NCBI GenBank assembly: GCA_023379705.1
Contig: JAMCPS010000019.1
Span: forward strand, 1-41,415
DNA from: Campylobacterota bacterium
Lineage (GTDB): Bacteria > Campylobacterota > Campylobacteria > Campylobacterales > Sulfurimonadaceae
Reading direction: 5' to 3'
DNA: 41,415 nt
In this document: piece by piece, positions 15,614-25,620 of the stretch
Layout of the letters: every line of letters begins with the position of its first letter
Position numbering within the stretch: the stretch's first letter is position 1
Program-made: the position numbers and the translations under genes
Notes under the pieces: model-generated
What the model was told of the DNA's origin: nothing
The model's input: only the letters and a program-made list of their open reading frames with translations
Database searches by the model: none

Positions 15614-17434
15614 TTGGCAAGTGTAAATCAACGTATAAATGAGTTTTTAGATTACTATCTAAATTTGAATGAGCCTCAGTATGCCGTATTGCTTTCTGGC
15701 AAATGGGGAAGTGGTAAGACTTTTTTTATTAATAAATTTAAAGAAAAAAATAAAAGCAGATATAAATTTATTCATATTAGTCTTTTTGGATTGAAAGCAA
15801 AAGATGATATACATAAGCAGGTAATTTTTAAATTATTTGGTTCGCAGAGTAATGCAGTTTCTACAACTATAGATATTGCAGGGAAATTGATTAAAGGCTT
15901 CTTGAATAAATATACAGGCGTAAATATTACATTGGCAGATATCCCTATTGATATTGCTTTAAAACGGGAATCAGATCAAAAAGTTATTTTTATTTTTGAT
16001 GATATTGAACGTATTGATACTGGAATAAAGGAAGTTTTGGGATATATCAACGTATTAGTAGAAGAATTAAATCAAAAAGTGATTCTTTTGGCGAATGAAG
16101 ATGAGATAAATAAGCAAGAATACAACGATTTCAAAGAAAAAACTATTGGAAAAACATTTCAAATAGAACAAGATTTTGACACTGCATTTTCTTCGTTTTT
16201 AAATGAATTGAAAAATACAAAAGAAATACTTCAACACAATCAATTTGTCATTAAATCGGTTTACGAAACTGCTGGATATAACAATCTTAGAAGTCTCAGA
16301 CAAGGGTTATTGGATTTGGATCGATTGATAAATTGTTTTGAGCCAGAATTTAAAAATCATGCTGAATTGATGACAGAAATCATTCAAATCTTCTTTGTTT
16401 TTACATTTGAGATAAAAAGTGGAAAGCTTGACATTCAAACACTTCAAGAGATGACAATGCTGCGTGTTGGCAGAATGTTGAATGAAGAAAAATCTGATGA
16501 TGAATTAACACCGATCGAAAAAGTTTTTCATAAATACAGTTTTTTATCATATGAATTATTATTGTCTATGGAAAGTTGGATTGATCTTTTTACGTTAGGT
16601 ATATTAGCGTCTGAACGAATCACGGGTGATCTCAACAGAAGTCGCTATTTTTTTAGAGAAAAACGCGAAGAATGGATCAATTTATGGTATTTTCGAGAAC
16701 TTGAAGAGGAAGAATTTCAAGAAGCGTTAAAATGTACACTCGACAAATTAGAACAAAATGAGTACTCAAATCCTGAAATTGTGATGCACATAACAGGAAT
16801 ATTATTGCGCTTAAGTGTCAATGGACTGTATCAGGATACAGAGGCTGACATTGTTCAAACCATGAAGGCATATATTGATCGTAATCGTAAGAAGTGGGAC
16901 GATATATATGCTATTGATGATTTTGGTATTGAATATTCTGCCTTTGGATTGGGATACTGTAGTGAAGAAACAGATGAGTTTAAAGAGGTAAAAAACTATC
17001 TTTTAGAGAAAGCCAAAGAAACAATTTACGAAGATTTGTCAGTACAAAGTGAGAAACTTTTAAAACATTTGAAAGAGAATAATATTAGCATGTTCATGGA
17101 AATGCTTTCAGAAACAAGAACTCATATTCTCTATCGTTTGCCAGTATTTCAAAATCTGAATCCGCACGATTTTGTTGAGGCTTTGCATCACGTCAAAAAT
17201 CAGCACTTTCGTAATGTAGTGAAGACTCTTTTGATACGTTATGATCAAGTCGGATGGGGTGTATATTTTCCTCTATTGGAGGAACTAAGTTTTTGGGAAA
17301 GAGTTTGTAAGATTATCAGGGACGAAATAGAAGACAAACTAATAAATATAAAAGTGACTTGGTTAAAGTACTTGAATCAAAGTATTGAAGAAAAAATCAT
17401 TCAAAAAATAGAAAAACAACTAGAACATATTTAA
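15614..17434 (+). CDS. KAP-family P-loop NTPase
   Basis: This is a 606 aa ATPase. Walker A is GKWGSGKT (residues 29-36) and Walker B is [10 protein letters not shown] (124-133); ILLANEDEI is near 157. That arrangement is typical of KAP-type P-loop NTPases, named for Kidins220 and the phage-exclusion protein PifA. No membrane helices are obvious. The remaining 400 residues are helical and unrecognised. The start is TTG at 15614 with AAGG seven bases upstream. The gene is markedly AT-rich: a sampled 60-base line (15781-15840) is 25% GC against 50% in nfo (17701-17760), so horizontal acquisition is likely. It sits next to the YgiT-type gene and the inverted repeat. A phage-defence role is plausible but not shown. 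Confidence 0.75.
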   Translation: MASVNQRINEFLDYYLNLNEPQYAVLLSGKWGSGKTFFINKFKEKNKSRYKFIHISLFGLKAKDDIHKQVIFKLFGSQSNAVSTTIDIAGKLIKGFLNKYTGVNITLADIPIDIALKRESDQKVIFIFDDIERIDTGIKEVLGYINVLVEELNQKVILLANEDEINKQEYNDFKEKTIGKTFQIEQDFDTAFSSFLNELKNTKEILQHNQFVIKSVYETAGYNNLRSLRQGLLDLDRLINCFEPEFKNHAELMTEIIQIFFVFTFEIKSGKLDIQTLQEMTMLRVGRMLNEEKSDDELTPIEKVFHKYSFLSYELLLSMESWIDLFTLGILASERITGDLNRSRYFFREKREEWINLWYFRELEEEEFQEALKCTLDKLEQNEYSNPEIVMHITGILLRLSVNGLYQDTEADIVQTMKAYIDRNRKKWDDIYAIDDFGIEYSAFGLGYCSEETDEFKEVKNYLLEKAKETIYEDLSVQSEKLLKHLKENNISMFMEMLSETRTHILYRLPVFQNLNPHDFVEALHHVKNQHFRNVVKTLLIRYDQVGWGVYFPLLEELSFWERVCKIIRDEIEDKLINIKVTWLKYLNQSIEEKIIQKIEKQLEHI

Positions 17435-17447
17435 AAGGAAAAAAATA

Positions 17448-18302
17448 ATGTCAAATAAATTTGTCGGTGCACATGTATCCGCATCAGGCGGTGTTTTTAA
17501 CGCTCCTCTCAATGCGATGAATATCGGGGCAAAAGCGTTTGCCCTTTTTACCAAAAACCAAAAACAGTGGGTGGCGAAACCGCTTGATGATGAGACGATA
17601 GGATTGTTCAAAGACAATCTGGCCAAAAGCGGTATCTTGCCGTGCCATATTTTGCCGCACGATTCGTATCTGATTAATCTCGGTCATCCCGAAGAGGAAA
17701 AGCGCGAGAAATCGCTGGAAGCTTTTATCGATGAGTTACAGCGATGCGAACAGTTGGGACTAGATCGGTTGAATTTTCATCCGGGGAGTCACCTCAAACA
17801 AATCACCGAAGAAGAGTGCATCGACCGTATTGCCATGAGCATGAATCACGCGATCAAAGTGACTGAGGGGGTAAACCTCACAATCGAGAACACTGCAGGT
17901 CAGGGAAGCAATTTGGGGTGGAAGTTTGAGCACATTGCCGCCATCATAGAGCGTATCGAAGATAAGTCACGCGTTGGGGTATGTATTGACACATGCCATA
18001 TGTTTACGGCAGGATACGACATACGTACGCGTGAAGCTTATGATGCAACGTGGGCAGAGTTTGATCGTATCATTGGATTCCAATATCTGCGAGGGATGCA
18101 TATCAACGATTCAAAGCCTGATTTAGGAAGCCATGTGGATCGACACGATTCACTGGGGAAAGGAAAAATTGGACTGGATGCGTTTGGGTTTTTGATGAAC
18201 GATCCGAGAATGGACAATATCCCTCTTGTATTGGAAACGATTGATGAGACGATTTGGGCGCAAGAGATTGAACTGCTGTATAGTATGCAACACAATAATT
18301 AA
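17448..18302 (+). CDS. nfo: endonuclease IV (AP endonuclease)
   Basis: Endonuclease IV cleaves 5' of abasic sites in base excision repair and uses three zinc ions. The 284 aa TIM-barrel protein has the metal-ligand motifs [49 protein letters not shown] and VLETID in the expected order. It opens GAHVSASGG, as the family does. AAAAGGAA is upstream of the ATG. The gene starts 13 nt after the KAP gene, but the base composition changes sharply here, so nfo is native and the KAP gene appears inserted before it. An AAA+ ATPase gene follows after 8 nt. Confidence 0.95.
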   Translation: MSNKFVGAHVSASGGVFNAPLNAMNIGAKAFALFTKNQKQWVAKPLDDETIGLFKDNLAKSGILPCHILPHDSYLINLGHPEEEKREKSLEAFIDELQRCEQLGLDRLNFHPGSHLKQITEEECIDRIAMSMNHAIKVTEGVNLTIENTAGQGSNLGWKFEHIAAIIERIEDKSRVGVCIDTCHMFTAGYDIRTREAYDATWAEFDRIIGFQYLRGMHINDSKPDLGSHVDRHDSLGKGKIGLDAFGFLMNDPRMDNIPLVLETIDETIWAQEIELLYSMQHNN

Positions 18303-18310
18303 GGATTTTA

Positions 18311-20047
18311 TTGAAATATTTAATTGATTTTTTAGAGAACCCCTCAATTGAGCAGTCTGAGATTTTTTCACAACTCAAATGTACCGTTGAAGAGGGAAAA
18401 GTTTTACAGCTATTGACCCGTAAGTTTTTGCAGTCGCAAGAAGATGTAGTTGTTGCCGAATTGCTTCAAGAGTTGTATGGTCCTGATGATTATTCGTATT
18501 TGAGTCATTTTGGGGAAGTGAAAACGCTTTTGGAATTGGGATGGATTACTCATCATTCTTTTACCCCGATCAAAATGAGTGAGCTCTCTCAGTTGGAGTT
18601 GTTCAATACCCCTATCGCATTAACTACGATTTTTATGAAGCTGCTTGAAGAGGGATCATTGGAGATGACGCTCCCTGAGATCAAACCGTATGCCGACCAT
18701 TTGGAGTATTTGCAAGATCAGTTCTTCCGTATCGAGCTGTACCAAAAGATGTCGATTATCCGCAACAACGGGAACGAACACTCTTTGGGGATTAACCGTA
18801 TCCAAAGCAAGCTCGATTTACTCGAAAAGCGGATCGAAGAGCGGATTGCCCAAACTTCTCAGGATGTTGTATTGGATCGTTTTTTTAAACAAAAGAAGCT
18901 GGAACCCAAAGAACAGGTAATTTTTCTCGCATTGCTCAAAGAGGAGTACAGTTCGACGGAGGGGAATTTGCGCGAAATGAATACCCTCATTGATCTGATC
19001 AGCTTTGATGATTACGAACGGATTAAAAACCGTGCATTGCTGGAAGACGGATCGCGTCTTATTAATGAGGATGTTATCGATTACGAAGAGATGCTCAACC
19101 CTTTTGGTGGTATCAGTAGAGCGTTTTACATTGTCGATGAGGTTCTTCAATCAATCATGCACCCTCAAAAAAAGAAAAAAGCGCGTAAGCTCAAACTTGA
19201 TATGCTGATCAAAGAGCAAGAAATTTTTGAGCTGATCGAGCCTACAACGTCATTGGAAAATGTGGTGCTCAATCCTACTACGGATAAAACGCTTCAGAAT
19301 TTAATGCATCAGCTGGATCGTGAAGTTGTCGCGAAATTGCACGAATGGGGAATTAAAGATAAAAAAGCTGGAATCGATGCACGGATTATTTTTTACGGTC
19401 CCCCGGGTACGGGTAAAACCCTTACGGCTCATTCGCTTTCACGGTCTCTCAAACGGCAGGTATTGAGTTTTGACTGTTCCAAAATTCTCTCGATGTATGT
19501 GGGAGAGTCTGAAAAAAATGTCCGTAAGATATTTGACACTTATGCTGATTTGACAAAGCAAACCAAAACTGAACCAATCCTTTTGCTCAACGAGGCAGAT
19601 CAGTTTCTCTCATCACGTTCACAAGGTGCAGGTACTTCTGCCGATCAAATGCACAATCAGATGCAAAATATCTTTTTGGAACAGATCGAGAAATTTCAGG
19701 GGATACTGATCGCTACGACCAATTTGCTTGAAAATATCGATCAAGCTTTCTCCCGCCGATTCAACTACAAAATTGAGTTTAAAAAACCGGATAAAGGACA
19801 ACGCTTAAAATTGTGGAAAATGATGTTGCCGAAAAATGCACCGTATGAGGAGGGGTTTGAGATCGAAAAACTTTCAACCTATCCTTTGACAGGCGGCCAG
19901 ATCAATTTGATTGTGAAAAATACTGCCTATACAGTGGCTACGCGCAAGGAGTCAATGTTTCGACTGGAGGATTTCGTGAATGAAATCGAAAAAGAGCGCC
20001 AAGGAAACTTTGATACTGAAAAATCGGTAGGCTTTTTGAATCGATAA
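18311..20047 (+). CDS. AAA+ family ATPase
   Basis: This 578 aa protein has a helical N-terminal part (1-340) and one AAA domain. Walker A is GPPGTGKT (363-370), Walker B reads LLLNEAD (424-430) with N427 in the place of the usual first aspartate, and the arginine-finger region is AFSRRF (about 479-484). SMYVGESEKNVRKIF is the pore-loop region, typical of classic AAA (FtsH/Cdc48-type) proteins. No protease or membrane domain is present. TTG start at 18311 with AAGGA five bases upstream. Likely co-transcribed with nfo. The substrate is unknown. Confidence 0.85.
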   Translation: MKYLIDFLENPSIEQSEIFSQLKCTVEEGKVLQLLTRKFLQSQEDVVVAELLQELYGPDDYSYLSHFGEVKTLLELGWITHHSFTPIKMSELSQLELFNTPIALTTIFMKLLEEGSLEMTLPEIKPYADHLEYLQDQFFRIELYQKMSIIRNNGNEHSLGINRIQSKLDLLEKRIEERIAQTSQDVVLDRFFKQKKLEPKEQVIFLALLKEEYSSTEGNLREMNTLIDLISFDDYERIKNRALLEDGSRLINEDVIDYEEMLNPFGGISRAFYIVDEVLQSIMHPQKKKKARKLKLDMLIKEQEIFELIEPTTSLENVVLNPTTDKTLQNLMHQLDREVVAKLHEWGIKDKKAGIDARIIFYGPPGTGKTLTAHSLSRSLKRQVLSFDCSKILSMYVGESEKNVRKIFDTYADLTKQTKTEPILLLNEADQFLSSRSQGAGTSADQMHNQMQNIFLEQIEKFQGILIATTNLLENIDQAFSRRFNYKIEFKKPDKGQRLKLWKMMLPKNAPYEEGFEIEKLSTYPLTGGQINLIVKNTAYTVATRKESMFRLEDFVNEIEKERQGNFDTEKSVGFLNR

Positions 20048-20056
20048 ATGATTGAT

Positions 20057-20130
20057 AGTGGGAATTTTTGAAACACATATTGCTTGAAGTATAAGCTAAA
20101 GTGGGAATTTTTGAAACACATATTGCTTGA
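20057..20130. repeat. two identical 31-bp direct repeats, 43-bp period
   Basis: The copies at 20057-20087 and 20100-20130 are identical (each begins AGTGGGAATTTTTGAAACAC and ends CATATTGCTTGA) and are separated by 12 nt. They lie between the AAA ATPase gene and fqrB. Two copies with a short spacer do not make a CRISPR array. They could bind a regulator or arise from a local duplication. Confidence 0.85.
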
Positions 20131-20221
20131 GATATGACCTTGAGCAGGGTTTTTTATACATGGCTCAGTCAAAAAGCGATATTATTGTTCATTAAGTATT
20201 AAATACAACAGAGGGAGAGTT

Positions 20222-21238
20222 ATGATTCACGAGAACGGAAGAGTCGTAGACATCGCAATTATTGGAGCCGGCCCTGGCGGTATGGCATGTGCTATCGAAG
20301 CAAAACTGGCTGGAATCGAAAACATCGTTGTTATTGACAAAGCACCTCACCACAATGACATGATTCACAAGTTTTACAAAAAAGGTAAACGTGTTGATAA
20401 AGACTGGATGGGAATCAAATTTGAGTTCACAGGTAATGTTACGTTTGAAGAGTGTTCTAAAGAAGAGTACATCCAGCAAATGGATGACAAACTAAGAGCT
20501 GCTGGTGTACTTGACACATTTGAGTATAACCATGAGATCATGAGAGTTGAAAAAGGTGAAGATGGTCTTTTTTCAATTGTTTATGGACAAGGTAATGTAT
20601 CTGAAAGCATTGAAACGATCAAAGCTAAAAACGTTATTCTTTCAGTAGGCCGTATGGGTAAGCCAAACAAGCCAAAGTATCCGTTTCCAAAAGAGATCAA
20701 AGACAGACTGAACTTTAACCTCAGTAAAGTACAAGATGGTGAGAGAGTCATGATTGTCGGAGGTGGTGATACTGCTGGTGAGTACGCATATGGTTTGGTA
20801 GAATTAGAAGATATGCAAGATTGTGTTGTAACACTCAACTACAGACAAGCTGAGATCAAAAGAATGAATCCGACTAATACGCAGATGTGTACTAAGTATT
20901 TGGATAACGGCAAGATCCTTAACAAGATGGGTGTCGATATTGAGAGTGTTGAGCCCTCAGCAGATGGAAAAATCAAAGTAAACTTTACTGACGGTTCAAC
21001 TGCAGAATACGACAGAGCTGTTTATGCACTTGGCGGAACAACTCCAAAAGATCTTCTTGTAAACTCTGGTGTTAAGACGGGTGAATGGGATGTTCCTGTA
21101 TTCAATGCAGAGACAATGGAAACCAATGTTGAAGGTCTTTACACGATTGGTGATGTTGTAACGGATCAAGGCAGTATCGCACTTGCATTCAATCACGCAA
21201 GTTTCGCAGTAAGCGATATCGCTGCTAAACTTAAATAA
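20222..21238 (+). CDS. fqrB: NAD(P)H:flavodoxin/quinone reductase, FqrB-like
   Basis: This 338 aa flavoprotein has the thioredoxin-reductase fold. The FAD site is IIGAGPGGMA (residues 13-22), the NAD(P)H site is IVGGGDTAGEYA, and YTIGDV near the C terminus is the second FAD motif. The TrxR redox pair CxxC is missing, so it is not a thioredoxin reductase. HDMIHKFYKKGKRVDK-like sequence resembles Helicobacter HP1164 (FqrB) as I recall it. It lies upstream of a nuo cluster that lacks NuoE/F, which fits a link between pyridine nucleotides, flavodoxin/ferredoxin and complex I. GAGGGAGAG precedes the ATG; a terminator follows. Confidence 0.75.
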   Translation: MIHENGRVVDIAIIGAGPGGMACAIEAKLAGIENIVVIDKAPHHNDMIHKFYKKGKRVDKDWMGIKFEFTGNVTFEECSKEEYIQQMDDKLRAAGVLDTFEYNHEIMRVEKGEDGLFSIVYGQGNVSESIETIKAKNVILSVGRMGKPNKPKYPFPKEIKDRLNFNLSKVQDGERVMIVGGGDTAGEYAYGLVELEDMQDCVVTLNYRQAEIKRMNPTNTQMCTKYLDNGKILNKMGVDIESVEPSADGKIKVNFTDGSTAEYDRAVYALGGTTPKDLLVNSGVKTGEWDVPVFNAETMETNVEGLYTIGDVVTDQGSIALAFNHASFAVSDIAAKLK

Positions 21239-21256
21239 ATTTTCTAATACATCCAC

Positions 21257-21280
21257 AAGGGGGAATTTTCCCCTTTTTTA
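21257..21280 (+). terminator. intrinsic terminator after fqrB
   Basis: AAGGGG and CCCCTT arms with an A/T loop are followed by TTTTTT, starting 19 nt after the fqrB stop. Confidence 0.8.
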
Positions 21281-21562
21281 AGAGATCTTCTTTTTAAAAT
21301 TCTTTTTTCACATTTTACGAACTAAAACTAGCTATAAGTATAAGAAATCTATATTATAGTAACAGCATGTAACAGTTGCGCTGTAGTCGATAAACAGCAG
21401 TGTTTACTAAAGTAACAGCCGTTATCTATACGGCATAAAATAGTTGTTTTTTTAACATAAACTTGGCTATAGTGCAATACTTATTTTTATAAAAAAGCCG
21501 TATCTGAATGATGAGTATAAATTTAGCGTCGGATACGTCATCAACCATGAAAAGGTAGAAGA
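21281..21562. promoter_or_regulatory. upstream region of the nuo operon
   Basis: This 282-base AT-rich region between the fqrB terminator and nuoA has no gene. It holds three copies of GTAACAG (21359, 21369, 21412), a perfect inverted repeat TAAACA-GCAG-TGTTTA (21391-21406), and a CGTATC...GATACG pair around 21498-21537. Several -10-like boxes exist (for example TATAGT near 21474 and TATAAA near 21515), so I do not single one out. It is the likely regulatory region for nuo. Confidence 0.5.
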
Positions 21563-21952
21563 ATGGAACATTACAACGTCACAAATCCTTACTTCGGAGT
21601 ATTTGTACTGTTTGTTATTACGTTTGGAGCATTTTATGCGACGACAGTATTGGCACGCTTGGCGAGCCGCGCATTGGCGGCCAAAGATACAGAAAAATTA
21701 AAAATGTCACCGTATGAATGTGGCCCGGAAGTTACTCGGCAACCGAACCGGATTTCGACACAATTTTACCTATTTGCACTTTTGTTTTTGCTATTTGATG
21801 TGGAAATCGTGTTTATGTTTCCATGGGCGATTGACTTTAAACTTTTAGGCTGGTTTGGTTTTTTTGAGATGCTGATGTTTATTTTATTATTAGCAATCGG
21901 TTTTGTTTATGCATGGAAAAAAGGAGCGCTCGAATGGCACAACATCAAGTAA
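21563..21952 (+). CDS. nuoA: NADH-quinone oxidoreductase subunit A
   Basis: NuoA is a small membrane subunit at the interface of the two arms of complex I. The 129 aa protein has three membrane helices; [19 protein letters not shown] in the loop after helix 1 is the typical NuoA motif, followed by [34 protein letters not shown] precedes the ATG. Its end overlaps nuoB by 19 nt. It is the first gene of a 14-gene operon. Confidence 0.96.
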   Translation: MEHYNVTNPYFGVFVLFVITFGAFYATTVLARLASRALAAKDTEKLKMSPYECGPEVTRQPNRISTQFYLFALLFLLFDVEIVFMFPWAIDFKLLGWFGFFEMLMFILLLAIGFVYAWKKGALEWHNIK

Positions 21953-22443
21953 ATTATTTAAAAGACGGCGGCCTTCCCGTCGCATTGACAACGATTGACA
22001 AAGTTGTAAACTGGGGTCGTTCAAATTCAATTTGGGCACTGACGTACGGTTTGGCATGCTGCGGTATTGAGATGATGGCTTCGGGGGCATCTCGCTATGA
22101 TTTCGACCGCTTTGGTACGATTTTCCGTGCGTCTCCGCGTCAAGCAGAATTGATGGTTGTTGCAGGAACGTTGACTAAAAAACACGCAGAATTTATTCGT
22201 CGTTTGTACGACCAAATGACAGAACCAAAATGGGTTATCTCTATGGGTTCATGTGCAAATACGGGTGGTATGTTTAATACCTATGCAACCGTACAGGGGG
22301 TTGACCGTGTTATACCGGTGGATTTGTATCTTCCAGGTTGTGCACCTCGTCCTGAAACATTGCAGTATGCAGTAATGATGTTGCAACAAAAAATCCGTAA
22401 AGAACCTGCTTCTCGTGCGCGAAAACCAAAAAGGTTGATGTAA
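21934..22443 (+). CDS. nuoB: NADH-quinone oxidoreductase subunit B
   Basis: NuoB carries the terminal 4Fe-4S cluster N2, next to the quinone site. The 169 aa protein has the ligands C42, C43 ([10 protein letters not shown]), C107 ([10 protein letters not shown]) and C136 (LPGCAPRPE). An open frame extends upstream to 21913, but AAGGAG at 21921-21926 fits the ATG at 21934, inside the nuoA 3' end. The 19-nt overlap with nuoA is compatible with coupled translation. nuoC starts in its stop codon. Confidence 0.96.
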   Translation: MAQHQVNYLKDGGLPVALTTIDKVVNWGRSNSIWALTYGLACCGIEMMASGASRYDFDRFGTIFRASPRQAELMVVAGTLTKKHAEFIRRLYDQMTEPKWVISMGSCANTGGMFNTYATVQGVDRVIPVDLYLPGCAPRPETLQYAVMMLQQKIRKEPASRARKPKRLM

Positions 22444-23249
22444 TGAGAGCGTATACTCCTAAAGACAACGTTCAAGCAAAATCGTATTATACAGACCGCT
22501 TTTGGGTGGCACCGCAAGTAGCTAAATCAGCAGTAAGCGATGATGCAGTGTTCGCAGCAGATTTGGAAGCGATTAAAGCAAAATTTGATGTTTTGGACGC
22601 GTATATCCAAGTAGAGCAAATGGTTGTTATCATTAATGCCAATGACAATTATGCTGTTTTAGAATTGCTCAAAAACGAGTGTGAATACACGCAGCTTTCC
22701 GAAATGAGTGCGATAGACTGGTTGGCAACTGAGGGGAAATTTGAAATTTTTTATCAAATGTTGAGTATGAGCAAGCGTAAGCGTATTCGTATCAAATGCA
22801 AAATTGGCGAAAAAGAAGCGATTCAAAGTGTTGAAAAACTTTTCCGATCTGCGGATTGGAGCGAGCGTGAGATGTACGATATGTTCGGTGTTGTAGTTAA
22901 CAATCATCCGTTTATGAAACGTATTTTGATGCCAGAAGATTGGGAAGGTTTTCCATTGCGTAAAACGTATCCGCTTCAGGGTGATGAATTTGCGGCATGG
23001 TACGAAGTTGATAGAATCTTCGGCAAAGAAGCCAGAGAGATTATAGGGCCTGAAAATCGTGATCCTGCTCGCATTGACCGTTACGACACGAAGCGTTTCT
23101 CTAGACTGGGCCACGAAGTGCCATTTGGTACGGATATTAGCCAAGGTGAACCGGATACGCCACTTGTCTACCAAGAGCAAGAGGGTGTGTTCATGATCGA
23201 TAAATTTGATGCTCAGAAGTCCGTTGTGATTTCTGACCGTCACCGTTAA
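22443..23249 (+). CDS. nuoC: NADH-quinone oxidoreductase subunit C
   Basis: NuoC is a peripheral subunit of the connecting arm. The 268 aa protein ends its conserved core with [20 protein letters not shown] and [18 protein letters not shown], the family signature. It is separate from NuoD here, not fused as in E. coli. The start ATG shares one base with the nuoB stop (TAATG). Confidence 0.95.
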   Translation: MRAYTPKDNVQAKSYYTDRFWVAPQVAKSAVSDDAVFAADLEAIKAKFDVLDAYIQVEQMVVIINANDNYAVLELLKNECEYTQLSEMSAIDWLATEGKFEIFYQMLSMSKRKRIRIKCKIGEKEAIQSVEKLFRSADWSEREMYDMFGVVVNNHPFMKRILMPEDWEGFPLRKTYPLQGDEFAAWYEVDRIFGKEAREIIGPENRDPARIDRYDTKRFSRLGHEVPFGTDISQGEPDTPLVYQEQEGVFMIDKFDAQKSVVISDRHR

Positions 23250-23259
23250 GGAGCTGTGA

Positions 23260-24486
23260 ATGCAACAAGCCAATCGTCTTAGACCGTTTTTTGAAAACAT
23301 TACCTTTGATCGAGTCGACAATGAGATGATCCTAAACTTCGGTCCTCAGCATCCATCGGCACATGGTCAGCTGCGCCTTATGCTTCACATGCAGCAAGAG
23401 CAGATTACCAAAGCACATCCGGATATCGGATACCTTCACCGTGGTATGGAAAAAATGGCGGAGAACATGATTTACAATGAATTCATGCCGACCACTGACC
23501 GTATGGATTACATTGCTTCAAGTTCTAACAACTATGGTTTTGCCCTTGCGGTTGAAAAATTGATTGGTCTTGAAGTTCCACGTCGTGCGAAAGTGATACG
23601 AATGCTTCTTTTGGAAGTAAATCGTTTGATGTCTCACCTTTTTTGGTTAGCGACAACCGCTTTGGATATCGGTGCTATGACCGTATTTTTGTATGCATTC
23701 CGTGAACGTGAGTATTTGATGGACTTGGTTGAAGATTACTGCGGTGCTCGTTTGACGCATGCAGCGATCCGTATAGGTGGAGTTCCATTGGACTTGCCGG
23801 ACAATTTTATGGTTGATTTACGTAAATTTTTGGACAAACTGCCTGAAAACATCAAAGACTACGAAGATTTATTGGATCAGAATCGTGTTTGGTTGATGCG
23901 TATGGAAAATGTTGGTGTTATTTCTAAAGAAATGGCATTAAGCTGGGGATGTTCAGGTGTTATGTTACGTGCATCCGGTGTTGAGTGGGACATTCGCAAA
24001 GAAGAGCCGTATGAGTTGTACGATGAAGTAGAATTTAGCGTTCCTGTTTCGGATAAGGGCGACAACTATGCCCGTTATAAACTTTATATGGCAGAGATGC
24101 GTGAGTCAGCAAAAATCTTGTACCAAGTTGCAGATATGTATGAGGGAACATCTCCTGAATTGATGGCACATGCGCCACAATACATCTCAGCACCAAAGCT
24201 CGATATTATGACGCAAAATTATGCATTGATGCAGCACTTTGTCCTGGTTACGCAAGGGATGCGTCCACCTGTAGGTGAAGTCTACATACCAACAGAATCT
24301 CCTAAAGGTGAACTTGGGTATTACATCAATAGCCAAGGCGGACCGTATCCATACCGTTTGAAATTACGCGCACCGTCATTTTGGCATACGGGTATTTTGA
24401 CTGATTTGTTGCCTGGGCATTATATCCCAGACGTAGTATCTATCATCGGGACGACTAATATCGTCTTCGGTGAAGTAGACCGTTAG
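23260..24486 (+). CDS. nuoD: NADH-quinone oxidoreductase subunit D
   Basis: NuoD forms part of the quinone-binding cavity together with NuoB. The 408 aa protein contains [18 protein letters not shown] and [14 protein letters not shown], the hydrogenase-like large-subunit signatures, and ends with the quinone-site region [24 protein letters not shown] is seven bases before the ATG. Confidence 0.96.
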   Translation: MQQANRLRPFFENITFDRVDNEMILNFGPQHPSAHGQLRLMLHMQQEQITKAHPDIGYLHRGMEKMAENMIYNEFMPTTDRMDYIASSSNNYGFALAVEKLIGLEVPRRAKVIRMLLLEVNRLMSHLFWLATTALDIGAMTVFLYAFREREYLMDLVEDYCGARLTHAAIRIGGVPLDLPDNFMVDLRKFLDKLPENIKDYEDLLDQNRVWLMRMENVGVISKEMALSWGCSGVMLRASGVEWDIRKEEPYELYDEVEFSVPVSDKGDNYARYKLYMAEMRESAKILYQVADMYEGTSPELMAHAPQYISAPKLDIMTQNYALMQHFVLVTQGMRPPVGEVYIPTESPKGELGYYINSQGGPYPYRLKLRAPSFWHTGILTDLLPGHYIPDVVSIIGTTNIVFGEVDR

Positions 24487-24496
24487 AAGGACTTTT

Positions 24497-24727
24497 ATGA
24501 AACGTTATGATTTACGTCACCTCAAAGGTACTTTTTACGACCGTATGAGTGAGATTATGAAAGAAGAAACATCAACCAAAGAAGTGTTGATTTTCTTATT
24601 TGAAATCGGTGATTTTACGCCGATTCAAAAAAGTGCCGACTTGGTAAAAGAACAAGGTTATGAGCTAATGAATTCGTTAAAATTTAACGAAGCTGACTGG
24701 ACTATAGTAGTCAAAAGTAAGGCGTGA
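24497..24727 (+). CDS. small protein in the nuoE position
   Basis: This 76 aa protein stands where nuoE should be but has none of the four cysteines of the NuoE 2Fe-2S site. It has acidic and basic helices (DRMSEIMKEETSTKEVLIFLFE) and resembles the short NuoE replacement I recall from Helicobacter (HP1264) and Campylobacter. Its function is unknown; it could be an adaptor that docks the electron donor. The next gene starts in its stop codon (GTGA). Confidence 0.75.
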   Translation: MKRYDLRHLKGTFYDRMSEIMKEETSTKEVLIFLFEIGDFTPIQKSADLVKEQGYELMNSLKFNEADWTIVVKSKA

Positions 24728-25617
24728 GTGTGAATCAAGAGGCGCTGGCTTATCGATCCTTTATAGCTTCATTTAGCAGCATGGGTGGTAAAATTGGCTT
24801 TAGTGCTTCTTGTGATGCTATTGCACAAAGCGATATGATTATTGTTTTGGGTGGAAGAGTAAGTTGTGATAATGAGGCAGTTTACAATGCAGTTGTGAGT
24901 GCTAGCAATAATGGAGCAAAAGTTATCTATATGCACCCTCTTGAGGATGTGTTGATGGATGGCATTATCACGCAGATGGTTAAGTATGAAGCAGGTTCAG
25001 AAGAGGGTGTTGTAGCGATGTTGGCTAAAACACTATTGGATGGGTGTGAGACGAGCGATGCTGTACAACAATTTTTGGATGACTTGGATGAGGGATATTT
25101 GTGCGCTGAGTCCAATGTTGGTGATGAAGAGTTTGAATTAATTTTTGAGACAGCTGCTGTGAGCAATAAAAAAACATTGGTAGTTGGCTTGGATCTTTTT
25201 AATCACAAAAATAGTTCTAATATTGCAAAAATATGCGGAGTTATTGATAGCGTCACCACTTTTTCGGTGGTTATCGCCTCAAAGTACAGTGACGGTAATA
25301 GTGTTGAGATGTCGGATGTCAGCCAAAAGGGTGCTCTTGATCCTGTTTCACCTTTGCCAGAATACAACGGAACTATTGTTTATCAATGTTATCCCAATAA
25401 ACAATCGAATAATAACACGCTTCGCGGTTCAGCGCAATTTGCCATTGCAGCACGTTTGAATAGCGGTGACCTTGTGACTATTGATGGACATGATGGTACT
25501 AAAACGTTTTTGGTTGATGAGACACTTAAGGGGACAATTGCCCTGAATGTACTTGATGAAGAGTCCAATTGTGGGTATCGCTTTGAAAAAATTAAACTTA
25601 TGAGGGTGGGTAGTTGA
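24724..25617 (+). CDS. NuoG-related protein in the nuoF position
   Basis: This 297 aa protein has no FMN/NADH motif (no GRGGAGFPTG), no iron-sulfur cysteines of NuoF, and no Walker motifs. It aligns by eye over its whole length with the C-terminal part of NuoG: residues 3-20 (VNQEALAYRSFIASFSSM) match NuoG 342-359 (INEEARIFKSFLNAYSTI), followed by SD, DN, HP and D at the same spacing, KKTLVVGLDLFNHKNSSN against KFALMVGPDLYTHPNAAN, and a common YRF end. It is therefore a paralogue of the molybdopterin-like domain of NuoG. The GTG start overlaps the preceding stop. Similar genes sit here in related genera from memory. Confidence 0.75.
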   Translation: MSVNQEALAYRSFIASFSSMGGKIGFSASCDAIAQSDMIIVLGGRVSCDNEAVYNAVVSASNNGAKVIYMHPLEDVLMDGIITQMVKYEAGSEEGVVAMLAKTLLDGCETSDAVQQFLDDLDEGYLCAESNVGDEEFELIFETAAVSNKKTLVVGLDLFNHKNSSNIAKICGVIDSVTTFSVVIASKYSDGNSVEMSDVSQKGALDPVSPLPEYNGTIVYQCYPNKQSNNNTLRGSAQFAIAARLNSGDLVTIDGHDGTKTFLVDETLKGTIALNVLDEESNCGYRFEKIKLMRVGS

Positions 25618-25620
25618 ATT

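Noticed and set aside
20057-20130. CRISPR array
   Set aside because: Only two repeats, a 12-nt spacer and no cas genes nearby. Reported as a direct repeat instead.
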